Of a stretch of 64,000 bases of DNA, positions 1 to 10,100 are shown one piece after another. The notes beneath the pieces are model-generated. The model worked only from the letters and a program-made list of their open reading frames with translations, was not told where the DNA came from and ran no database searches. Origin of the DNA: Breviolum minutum Mf 1.05b.01 (Eukaryota > Sar > Dinophyceae > Suessiales > Symbiodiniaceae); NCBI GenBank assembly GCA_000507305.1, contig DF240077.1, positions 62,001 to 126,000 of the forward strand, read 5' to 3'. Every line of letters begins with the position of its first letter. The first letter of the stretch is position 1. A program made the position numbers and the translations under genes.

Positions 1-86
1 CATCAAACCTTAGTAAATAATGGGATTTCAACAACTACCGTTCCCTCAACTGGTTTTTTCTCCGGATTTCTGGTTGCCATCAATGG
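1..86. repeat. Family C short inverted-repeat element, right-hand part
   Basis: Shares TAAATAATGGGATTTCAAC and the end GGATTTCTGGTTGCCATCAA with other family C copies. It is cut by the window edge and lies just upstream of the first PPR exon. Confidence 0.6.
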
Positions 87-126
87 TTTTGGAGCATCCA
101 ACCACAACGATGGAGGACCATGGCAG

Positions 127-3100
127 TCTTCGAAGTGCCATTGCCACTATGGCCACCGCAGCTCAGTGGCAACGCGCCTTGCTCCTGGCCGAAAGCGGCG
201 ACATCTTTGGAGGTGCGATGCCGGGATCTCCCGGGCTAGTGAAGTCAATAACCAACAATTAAATCATATAGAACCCTAGGTAAATGAAGGTTCTATCTCC
301 CAGTATATAACAGTAGCAAATGAAGGTTTATAGTAGGGATGCCCCCTACTAGAAATTATCTAGTATGAATATCCAAAAATGATGGGCCTTGGAAAATGTA
401 TGTCCCTTTCGATTTGGTGTCAGTTTCGGTATCTATGTTACATTTCGGGGGTGTAAGAGAACTCGTTGTTTGCTTTCGGGGGCATCTACCTTTGTGAGAT
501 GCTTTTGGTGGGATTTTTGACAGAAGAACTATGGATGATTATTGACGATTTGACTAGATTTTACGTGGATGGTGGACAAAAAAAGTTTTGGGACTTGTTC
601 TTTCCAATTTTGCAAGATTTGAAACACATTCCCCCCTTCAAAGAACCATACTACATGCAACATCTCCCTGCATCAATGAAGTTTCCCTTGGAGTTTCAAC
701 AAAAAATCTTTATCCATCGGATTTTCGTAGCAGGAGTTGTTTTTTTGGCAATGCCGCACGATGAGGCACCGCTGCCGTGAATGCTTGTGGTAATGCTGGA
801 CGCTGGGAGCAAGCCTTGCAATTAGTGGAAGACTTGAGGTGAGATGCTTGGGATGAAGCTGTTGATGGCAAGCAGAGGAAATCTCAAGGCCAACAGGAGA
901 ACCACCGTTTGGATGGTGCTAAATCCTGGTAAATAATGGGATTTCAACAACCAACCAACCTCAACAGGTTAGCTAACCAGTTGATAGGTTGGTAGTTGAA
1001 ATCTCATTATATTTACGTAAGGGTTTTAGCACCATCCCAGGTGGTTGGCCTTGGGATTTTTGGTTGCCATCAACAGTGGCTCACCGAGGTGAGGTTTTGT
1101 TTTTTGAAAGATTCACGCCGTGATTGTTTCGAACAATCCAGCCATGTTTCTTTCACCACCATCCATTTTAGGGATTCACCAATCCCATCCCAACATCCCA
1201 ATCTAACGCCTTAGACCCATAACCCCAGGGGTTTGGGTGGGCAGTCTATAAGCAGGGGTGGGCACCCTTTCATGATAGGAAAGCCGCCACCAAAACCCAA
1301 GGCCGATACTCAATAGCTTCGCCTTCACTGGGCTATTGACAGCATGTGGCAATGCTCAACGCTGGCAGATGGCCATACAATTGTTGAGCTCCGAGGCTTT
1401 GGGAGTAAAAGGTTTCTTTCACAACTTGAAAATAGCTGGTAGTAAACTGAGAGAGTTAAACAAAAAGATTACCCCCCGTGAACGGAGACGCGCAATAATT
1501 TAAAAGTTGTTCCACTTTCATGCTCCTCTTTCATGATCAATCATGCTGGTTTTTAGAAGACTTTAGGATCACTTTACCGAGACTTTTTCACCAACAAAAG
1601 GTGGGACTCCGGAGCTTGTGACCCGGAGGTCTGTGTACCCGAGGTGTGTGTAGCCCAAAATGATTTGTACATGTGCATAGATGATGAACAGAACCAAATC
1701 TATACATATACATTATGTAAAACTCCCGATCTTGAATGAGGAGTGTGTTGTTTTCTTCAAATATTTGCATTTATTTTGGAAGTTCCATCCAATCTGCCAG
1801 TCGAAGTGGTTTTTCCAACACATGTTTTTTTTTGTGCGAAACAAAAATTCTTTGCTCCGAATGAATTGCTGTTGGTCAGGACTTCGGGAATCTGTGTCGC
1901 AATGCCTTTTGCTTCTCTGCTGCCATTGCGGCCTGTGGCAAAGCTGCGCAATGGCAATGGGCCATGAAGCTGTTCAGAAGGCGACTGACTGATGTCTTCC
2001 CACCTTTTTTCTGAGATGTCAAGAGTTTCTGAAGGAAAAGGATGACCAAAAAGGTAGATTGAATTGTCTGAAATTTGAACATCTATATAATCCATTGGAA
2101 GGAGTTTGCTTCCAATCATCTCAAAGATCTTAATAGGTTGGAATCTTTCTTGGTGAAGCGAAACAGACTTGCTACATGTTACATTGGGAGGGGGTTCCTC
2201 CATTGGTGCAACAGAAAAATCGGCCATGCTTTGAAAAATCACGAAAGCACCGTCAAAAAAAACGTTTTTGACCTTGAATTGAAATCCTAGTTGATTGAAT
2301 CGGGATCCTTATATAATGATGGCTTATTAAGATCCCTAATAGAACCGGGTAATATTTATCTTGGCCGTATATAAAACCCAACCCACCTGGGGGTGAAACC
2401 GATCACTGAAACCCAGGATGCCTGATGATTTGGTCCAGCCCAATGAGATTTGTCTCTTATCTCATTTGGTCGAGAAGACGTTTTTTTTTTTTTTTCGGAC
2501 TACATGGCGTATAGTGAGGTAACTCAGATTTTTTTTGTTGAAACAAGTTGCTATAGTTTACTGGTGGGTGAAGGGAATTATCTACAAAAAACGATTCTGA
2601 TTTTTTTTCTTTCGATATTTGGAGATTCTCTGAATCGAATCTTTCCGGATAACCCAAAGAATCATGAGACTCTGGTAGTTGGCGGGTACTCGGGTACTCC
2701 CATAATCATGCCTCAGTCCATGGTCCCTTCAAATGGCATAGTGTTTGAAGGGTACTGTAACGACACTATTGGAGATACATCCATGTTTCACTGAACCATG
2801 ACTAGTGACGTTTCCCTTCAATAGTGAACAAATAGTGATTCTTGAGAGAAAAAATGGATTCAGCTTCACTCTTAAAGGGTAAAAAAATCGGACCTGATTT
2901 TTGGTAAGCCAGAAACTGGTCTTCATTCTTTTTCCCAAAAAACCGAGGCCTTAACGCTGCCCTAAACGCTGCCTGTGAACGTGGCAAAAACGGGACCCAT
3001 CCATGGCGCGAAGCGCTTGTGTTGGTGCAGCAGACGGAAGTACCACTGGTGCCGAAGCTGACAATTGAGGTATCACCACCTTTCGGATCCCAGAAAATTG

Positions 3101-3890
3101 TGGTGGAAAAATACCTTAGACGATTTGTACAAATTGAAAGGTATAAGGGACACGTTTTTTTTTTTGAAAAAAAAGAAGGGTAATTAAGCATAATTATATG
3201 GATCCTTTCACCACTGCAAAGGGGTGATTTCTCAACGATTTCATGGGGGTTGGCTTTTTTTGACGGGCCAGTTCCTCAGAAGAATCTTGAGGTTGGCGGC
3301 CCCCCTAAAACCACTAATGAAACTATGAGATTGGATCTAATGGGGGTCATTTTCTGTTACCTACCACCAGGCTCCTGCAAGACTCGAATCTAACTGGTGT
3401 CTTCATGATGAAGCGATGAACGGATATCTCCCGAATCCCGGAACCATAAGTTTCGAGCGATGAACGGAGCAGTTCACCCCAGGTTTTCGAGCTAAGAACG
3501 TCCTAGTCATACTCAAACTGTATCAGTTGGGCCTTGAGGATGATGCAGGGCTTCATATACTGATGTGCTGCGCTGAAACCATTGGGCATTGGCAATTGGC
3601 GTTATGCCTTATGGCAGAGCATGCTGCTGTGATGTCTGGTGGCAACCGAGAAAATCCATATTGGGAGCATGAAAGTTGTGCTTGAAAATTGAAGGTCGCA
3701 GTTTTCAGTCTAGTTGAACATGTTTTGTTTTCCCCAGGGAAATTCAATGAAATGAATGTGATTTCATTCATTTCACTGACTCAAATCCTGACCAAGGTCC
3801 ACTGCGAGTTTAGATGCTGCAGCCATGGCCTGCTGCCGAGCACAGAAATGGCAAGAGGCCGGGCTTGGTTTCTGCAACTCTCAGGGGATC
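127..3890 (+). CDS. PPR-like repeat protein, at least seven short exons
   Basis: Seven separated stretches translate to single PPR-like helical repeats. Proposed exons: 127-212 (SAIATMATAAQWQRAL), 766-838 (AAVNACGNAGRWEQAL), about 1310-1406 (TACGNAQRWQMAIQLL), about 1880-1978 (AAIAACGKAAQWQWAMKL), 2948-3069 (AALNAACERG, then WREALVLVQQ), about 3505-3660 (MCCAETIGHWQLALCLM) and about 3814-3890 (AAMACCRAQKWQEAGL). Several ends match splice sites: donor GGAG|GTGCGA after 212, acceptor GATGAG|GC before 766, donor TTGAG|GTGAGA after 838, acceptor GGTCAG|GAC before 1880 and donor TTGAG|GTATCA after 3069. Dinoflagellates have many PPR-like proteins, usually assigned to organellar RNA binding; that role is inferred here. 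The start codon and 3' end are not visible and the gene probably extends left of the window. The exons could belong to more than one gene; exon 6 and 7 limits are approximate. Confidence 0.6.
213..765 (+). other. Intron of the PPR-like gene with family J and G fragments
   Basis: Non-coding stretch between two PPR-like exons, starting GTGCGA and ending GATGAG. About 296-350 (CCCAGTATATAACAGTAGCAA...) resembles blocks near 17225 and 20114 (family J). About 360-455 ends CATTTCGGGGGTGTAAG, the right end of family G. An open frame at 466-780 crosses the acceptor and is not taken as coding. Confidence 0.45.
890..1075. repeat. Family C element, palindromic composite
   Basis: Two family C half-elements lie head to head: TAAATAATGGGATTTCAACAACC in the left half and GGTAGTTGAAATCTCATTATA in the right half are inverted copies, and the outer parts TTTGGATGGTGCTAAAT and TTTTAGCACCATCCC also pair. 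It sits in the intron after exon 766-838. Confidence 0.65.
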
Positions 3891-4013
3891 TTCAAAGGAA
3901 GTAGGGATCAAAAAAGGACTAACTGGGGTTTTACCAGTTTTCCCCCTTTCACAAAAAAATATTCCTTTCTAGTTTTGAAACCATTAGTTTCTCAAAGGTT
4001 TCCCTAAAACTAG

Positions 4014-4118
4014 ATGGTGGCAACTCAAATATATTTTTTGAATTTTCACCCGTACTTGAACAAATGATCCAATTTGACTTCCGCATATTTTTCAAAGGGG
4101 TTGGTTCAACCACCAAAG
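4014..4118. repeat. Family E short inverted-repeat element
   Basis: About 105 bp with ends resembling GGTGGTTTCAA / TTGAAACCACC (here degenerate: GATGGTGGCAACTC ... GGTTCAACCACC) and the inner block GATCCAATTTGACTT...CATATTTTTCA. Related copies are near 52404, 62560 and 62936. Confidence 0.55.
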
Positions 4119-4196
4119 CTTTCCCCTAAAATTTTCCATTAACCTTTCCCCCTAAGAGACCTTTCCCCTTTTGGACACCTGAGGCCATTTTCTTAG

Positions 4197-4325
4197 AACG
4201 TGATCTACTTGATTCACCAGAGCCAGGAGAACGACTAGAAACCTTAGCAGCTTTGAAGGTGCTCTTTGAAGCAGGTGAAGCAGGCTTCCGGGAAAGTTGG
4301 GAAAGATGGAGGGTTCAAAGACAAG
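4197..4325 (+). CDS. Internal exon, family not recognised
   Basis: 129 bp, 43 codons, open in the frame RDLLDSPEPGERLETLAALK and continuing VLFEAGEAGFRESWERWR. It is bounded by acceptor TTTTCTTAG before 4197 and donor AGACAAG|GTGTTC after 4325. The translation is helical and charged, with codon use unlike the AT-rich flanks. It lies 0.3 kb after the last PPR-like exon and may belong to the same gene. No family is recognised. The intron behind it starts almost directly with a compound microsatellite. Confidence 0.5.
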
Positions 4326-4334
4326 GTGTTCTTG

Positions 4335-4378
4335 TTGGCATGTTGGCATGTTGGCATGTTGGCATGTTGGCATGTTCA

Positions 4379-4428
<50 letters not shown>
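4335..4428 (+). repeat. Compound microsatellite (TTGGCATG)5 then (GTT)n
   Basis: Five copies of TTGGCATG run directly into about 16 GTT triplets, starting ten bases after a probable donor site. A similar compound array, GGCAT followed by GTT, occurs at 55916-56006. Confidence 0.95.
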
Positions 4429-4598
4429 TACCTTGGGATTTGTGCATTTAGATTTCAATCCATTTCATATTATGAATGACATAAATATGTAAAAGACATT
4501 TGCCTAAATATGTTCCATCTCTGAAAATATCTAGGGAGAGATGTTACGGATCCGTATTTTATCAATTTGGTACCCACCGTACCGAGCCTCCAGCACAG

Positions 4599-4692
4599 GC
4601 GGCGCGATGTCTTCCTCGAAGCTGCTACATGGCCTTGCGGAAAATGCACAAAAATCCATGCGATTTCCAAAAGATTTGGATCAGGCTGCGGG
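4599..4692 (+). CDS. Possible exon, unrecognised
   Basis: After acceptor CCAGCACAG the frame reads GAMSSSKLLHGLAENAQKSM and then RFPKDLDQAA before a G-rich run. No clear donor is visible, and the opposite strand and other frames are also open here. Could be another exon of the gene represented at 4197-4325. Confidence 0.25.
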
Positions 4693-4947
4693 GGGGTGGA
4701 AGGGTTTTGGGGGTCCGTCCCAGTAGTGAGTATACTTATTCAACGAGGTTGGATGAGGTTGGTTCTTTTTTGCATGTCAAACACTATAAGATGATATATA
4801 AAGCACCAGAGGATATTTTTTTTTGGATGGGGATGGAATTGTGTGTTTTTTTCTTAGGAAAGCCAGGAAACAAGTATATACCATACTAGTATACCAGTAT
4901 TGTCCACAATCTGGTGTTCAATGATAGACACATGACATCATGACGCA

Positions 4948-5025
4948 GGTCTTGCGTGTCGCTGCTGAACTGGAGACTCAAAAAAGCACACTGAAGGAGC
5001 TTGGGTTTGGGCATTCAAAAAGTTA
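4948..5025 (+). CDS. Possible short coiled-coil exon
   Basis: After acceptor TGACGCAG the frame reads VLRVAAELETQKSTLKELG and reaches a stop at 5023-5025. The heptad-like pattern suggests a coiled coil. It is short and unsupported by homology; listed because the acceptor and frame agree. Confidence 0.25.
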
Positions 5026-5029
5026 AGAA

Positions 5030-6060
5030 TTATTGGATGAGAACCTAAGGGTACCCCTGCAAATAAGGCCTTATTAAGCCCAAGGCTATCCCTTAATGAG
5101 GATCTATTAGGGCCTTATTATTTCAAACGGTGGGTGGCATGGGAGAGGGGGGTTAGCCTTAGATTCTCATGAACATTTACGGACAAGGGCACCAGGGTAA
5201 GGATGAAAAGCCTTCGATGAATGAACTGCGAAATCGGTAGAAGGTCGGCAATCCATAAAGATCCCAGGGAATCTTGTTGTAAAATTATTTATACTCCAGA
5301 AATTTGACGCAGATACAAGTCTTGTACCATGGCCAGATTTGAATTTCCAAGAAACCCATCCATTTTGGGCATATTTGTTGGGGTATTCCATCTTATTTTC
5401 AAGTGAACACATGGATCCACGTCAATGGTTCCATGGTTCCTAACCAACCATCGAAGCATCGAACTCCTCTCCAGGATCAGCCCATTTTTCGCCGATGGCT
5501 TCCCAAGCTCTCTGCCACGGGAGCGGCCGCCACTGGACGGTTGCCATATCAGAAAGAAATGGCTCTGCTCAGGCGGGCTTTTATATGCTTTTCGATGGTT
5601 GCCGGTTGCCAATTAAATTGACATGGATTTTTGTTGAAACTTTCCATCTTTTTGGCAAAAAAGGGAAGATTTTTTGCGGAGTTTTATTTTTTGGGGGGGG
5701 TTGAAATGTTTGGATGTTACACTTTTGAGATTTTTTGGCTGACGTGATACTTACAGTTGAGTGCTTGAGGTCTGTTTTGGTGGCGTCAATACCCATTGGA
5801 AACATCGTTGGTACCAAAACGCACTTCACTGCCAACCCAAAGAAAGCGACTCGCACACTCCCAATCAACCCATTCTGCGGGGGGGGGGGTTGAGATTTTT
5901 CAACATTTCTATACATTTTCATCTTTTGCACAAGATGGGGCCCCCCAGCCTAGTTGTAACCCGCTATATAATCTCTGACCTTAGTAATGGGTGGGATTAT
6001 TTTTCACCCCCCAAAAGCCCAGTTAGGACCCTACTTTGGGGGCCCATTTTGCAGCGGTTT
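5030..6060. other. About 1 kb without a supported gene
   Basis: Open frames around 5400-5620 overlap in several frames and none is convincing; one (QALCHGSGRHWTVAISE, near 5497) faintly resembles a PPR repeat. Short G, T and C homopolymers are frequent. 5050-5120 has palindromic CCTTATTAAG / CTTAATGAGG-type sequence, also seen near 26350-26420. Confidence 0.4.
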
Positions 6061-6067
6061 TTACCAG

Positions 6068-6190
6068 GGTTTGGCGCAACGCATTTTGACCGTTGAAAGC
6101 AGGCACGTGCTTCGCTGTAAAGATCCCTCGGTCAAAAACGTGGAGATGGCCATGGAGAGCTTTGGAGATGAATTGGGAGCTGCAGGCGAG
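6068..6190 (+). CDS. Internal exon, family not recognised
   Basis: 123 bp, 41 codons, between acceptor TTTACCAG and donor GGCGAG|GTTAAA. Translation includes RILTVESRHVLRCKDPSVKN and MAMESFGDELGAAGE. Exon length in whole codons and both splice signals support it. A further stretch at about 6545-6620 (RKVEILLTPSGGWAKFAAGS) could be the next exon. The gene is unidentified; it could be the 5' part of the COMT-like gene that follows, but the protein does not show this. Confidence 0.45.
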
Positions 6191-6231
6191 GTTAAAACCT
6201 GTTGAGGTTGGTTGGTTGTTCAAATCCCATT

Positions 6232-6336
6232 GCCCTCCCGAAGTCTAATATAGCCCCTGAAAAGTTACCTTCCCAATAGGAAAGTAGTCTTCCAACCACC
6301 ATTTTTTGGGGGCTATGTTAAACTTCGGGGGTGTAT
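6232..6336. repeat. Family G short inverted-repeat element
   Basis: Ends CCTCCCGAAGTCTAATATAGCC and GGCTATGTTAAACTTCGGGGGTG are inverted copies. Sister copies occur at 29187, 49034, 51325 and 54689. Confidence 0.65.
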
Positions 6337-6467
6337 TTACTAAGGCTTTCAAAAACACCGTTTCCAAACGGTGTTTTTTTTACTTGGGATTTCTGAACCG
6401 CCATGACTGAGTATAATTTTTCTTGGTACCCCTAAGTATATCTCTAGACACCTCTAGCTGCCTTAGC

Positions 6468-6533
6468 TATTTTGAGGACCTTCATACACCCTACGTAATA
6501 CAGATTCTTCCACCCTTCCTCCTTGGAGGGTCC
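6468..6533. repeat. Family H repeat block
   Basis: ACCTTCATACACCC followed by CCTTCCTCCTTGGAGGGTCCA, shared with 56460-56523. Element limits cannot be set from two copies. Confidence 0.5.
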
Positions 6534-6639
6534 AAGCTGATCCCATTGGGTCCCGTAAAGTGGAGATCCTGCTGACACCGTCAGGTGGTTGGGCGAAATT
6601 TGCTGCTGGCAGCAAGGCCGATGTACTGTCCCTCAGACT

Positions 6640-7150
6640 TGGATATAAATGATTTTTTAATGAGCCATGAACAAAAACTTGGATTGTTTAGGTTATATAG
6701 GGGATTATACTACCCAATTATATGGGGATTTTAATAAGTCATTATAAGGATCCCTATTAAACAACCAGTATAATGGAAAGTAGGAAGGTTTTTTTTCGTA
6801 GCTCATATGTGCGATCGGGTCTAAACTCTCATGATTTCCATATACGGAATGGGAAAATCAACCCAATTTCGTAGGGGCTTATATCATATGCCCGGAAATT
6901 TTAGGATTTTTCCTATTTTTTTTCAGGTGGGAAATATTACCATCCCGGACCAGGGAGTTTAGACCCCCTGGTGATTTCTTAATATTTTTTGGGATGTTTT
7001 TTTTCTTGATGTTTTGGAACAACTTCTTCAAGGCCACGGTGGTTTTGTAGAAAACACATTTTTTGTAAAGTTTTTTTCTACCATTTTTTTCTACATTAAA
7101 AAAAAACCCTATACAGAAAACATTCGCATTTTTTTTTCGGGACATCTTCA
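6640..7150. other. About 500 bp without a gene, homopolymer-rich
   Basis: AT-rich, with many runs of six to nine T or A and internal palindromes (for example GGTTTAGACC-type sequence at 6815-6965). No supported exon. Confidence 0.4.
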
Positions 7151-7179
7151 TTTTGTCTGTCGCATTTTTTTTTGTCCAA

Positions 7180-10100
7180 TAAGAAGGCTGTCCAGTGCTA
7201 TGGGTGCAACATCTCCTCCTTTGGTATTGGATGTGGGTGCCTATTGTGGTGGCTCAGCCTTACGTTTAGCAGGATGCCTGCCAGGTGCACCTCTTTTTCC
7301 GGTTTACAGGTCCGGGTGTTTCCTTAAATGGTGGCACCCCCAATCTCCACCCCAAAATGATCATTTTTAGTAGGAAAACCAATCGTTGTTGGGTACCAGC
7401 ATTTTAGGAAACTCCCAGACAGACATTGACAGATTCGTGTTTTTTTTGAAACAATAGACGTTTGGATATAACACAAAGACTCACAAGCCAACACATATGA
7501 TTCCGGCAAATCTATACATCTATTTTTCGCCACACCCCGCAACAATGGGCGAAAAAACGAAAAAACATGGGACAACATATGATCAAACAACTTCATCAAC
7601 GTCAAAGCAAACAATTCACAACTATAGTTCTTGTTTTGAGATGATCAAGTCTTGGACACTCCGACTCCGAGTCCACGAATCTCGCTGCTTCACCTGGTTC
7701 GCCATTAGAATTTTGGGGATTTCGCAGGTGCCCAAGTCATTGCCATTGAATTGGACACTGTTAACGCGGCCATCGCACGAGTTTTATTGGCCTTTGCAGG
7801 TGGAGAAAATGGTGGGACCTTATTAACCCATAGGATCCATGGGACTGGTATATGTACCCACATGAATGGTTGATCTTTATGGGTTTTCATGTAGGTAAAT
7901 ATACCATTTTTCCATGGATCCTATGGGTAAGGGATCACGGTGGGCTTCAGCCACGGCCTTCAAAGGGCGTTTCGCATTGTTTTTTTTTTTGCCCCCTTTA
8001 AGCTTTGGCTTGGTTGGTGGATGTTGGATGTTGGTGGAATGAGGTCATGGGTGTTGAGATAAGAGATGATGTATGAATTTAGATGTAATGATAATGTATC
8101 AAGAATATGATCTATATGTCTATATTATATAATTATATATTTAATCACATTTCAAAAAACAGATAGAATACATACATTATATATCCATGCAAAATCATGA
8201 AGGCACATAGAAGGGATTTTGTTGATGGCACTTTGTCGATTCACTCAGACATCAATCAACTTCCTACTGTGGATGGAAGAAATCCTGCACCACCCTGGGA
8301 TGTATAACCCTCCTTTTATCTACTAGTTGGTTTTTGTCAATGGCATAGCTTCGTACTGTTGATGGAAGAAATCCCACACCAGCTGATATCATAAATATCC
8401 CATGATTTACGGGGTGTTTTTACACCCCAGGTGGTTAGCCGGATTTCTTCCAACAGCAGTAGCTCCTCGTTACCTTGCACCACAAGGTCTTGAGGATCGC
8501 GTGAAGTTGTTCACGGGCCATACGCGTCAACTCCTACCGCGTTTTGACCAAAGTTTCAGTGCAATCTTCTTGGATTTGTGGGGCTCACAATACGCAGAAG
8601 TCTTAGTGCCTTTGGTAGAAGGATTTGGAGATGAAAGGATGTTTGGGAAGGGAAAGTTGCAGGGGAATTTGTTAAACAGACAATTTTCAGGATTTGAAAG
8701 GTCATGATAAACACACACGCACACAGATATGGGAAGAAAGAGTTTTTTTTTCTAGAAAAAGCGATCTCCCTCCATTGGGGTGCTTTGGCCAACACGCTGC
8801 ATGCAGATCAAGGGGCTGCCGAGAAAAAATGAGGAAAAACACGCCTGGAGCATCAACGCTAATCACTGACTTGTCTGGAATGCTGCCTCCGCCTTCCTGG
8901 GTTTGTCAGCTTGTCTCCGGTCTTTTCTCCCTCTGACTTAGCTATAGCATTCTTCTCCGACACTTCTCCACAAAGCTCTTCTGCAACCCTTCTCTACAAA
9001 ACTCTTCTCCAATACTTTTCTTGGACACTTCTCTGCATCAATCTTCTTCAACACTTCTCTGCAACACTCTTCTCCAACATGTTCTCAACAGTCTTCCTCT
9101 ACACTCCTTTGCAACTATTCTTCTCCAGCACTTCAACGCTCGTCTTCTACACTTCTCTACAACACCCTCCTACACTTCTCTATAGGACCCTTTTCCATCC
9201 TTTTCCAACACTTGTGAATGAATTTTGAATTGCCAATTTGATCCGACTTTGTCCAGCTTCTTGGCTCAAAAGGCATCGTGTCGCCCTTCAGAGGCAAAGT
9301 TTTTGGCCCGCGATGATCTCACACAAAGTGGTGTCGAGTTTCGAGTTTCGTTGCAGGCCTTCTTCTTGGGGGGGTCATTGCAGTTTATGGTCTTCGTAGC
9401 TTCCTTTTCAAACAACAAAACTTGATGGAACGCAGATTCTTTGGGAGTTGGTCTAATGGGGCGATCCCACTTCGACCAGTCTTGATGAAAGAATGAGAAC
9501 CAGGAACAGCCAACATGACTCTGCCACTTGTGAATCCCAAAAGTTCTTTGCGCTCATGCACTCAAAGAAGCTGCCTTGGCCCAGATGTTACACAGATCCA
9601 TCGTTCAGTGCTTTTGGTGGCCACAGGACCTGAAAAGTTGCCGGTCTTTCACAGTGGTGGATTCTTGCCGCTGTACATTTCAACCACCGATGAAGAGGCA
9701 AAGGCCCTTCATGAAGCACATTCGAACAGTCTGTTGTTTACACCCGAGAACTTGTCAAATCTTCCATTTGCAGACTTTCAAATAGACATAGTAGTAGTGG
9801 ATCTTAGCCGTTTTCCACGTGATTTAGTTATATTTAGTTGGTCCCGTGGTGACTGATGCAGTACGTATCTTGATGCAAAAAGGAGTTTTATTTCTTTTAA
9901 GCGCAGCTGATTTTAAATTGTCCAACCTTCCGTTGGCCAACAAACTTCTTGAGTTGGGCATCTATGGGAACTCATTTGTACGACGTTTGGGAATGGCTCC
10001 GGATGTCCCAGTTTGTGAAGACTGTGAAATTCGAACGGTTGGGATGTGGCGTAAATGGCAGCAGAATCCTCGACAGCAATGTCAAGCATGGGTGCAAGAT

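Noticed and set aside
9250-9272. CTTGGCTCAAAAG resembling the end of the dinoflagellate spliced leader, just before the nested methyltransferase gene
   Set aside because: Only about 10 bases agree and the GT-rich 5' part of the leader is absent; similar partial matches occur at 15704 and 22785, so chance is likely.
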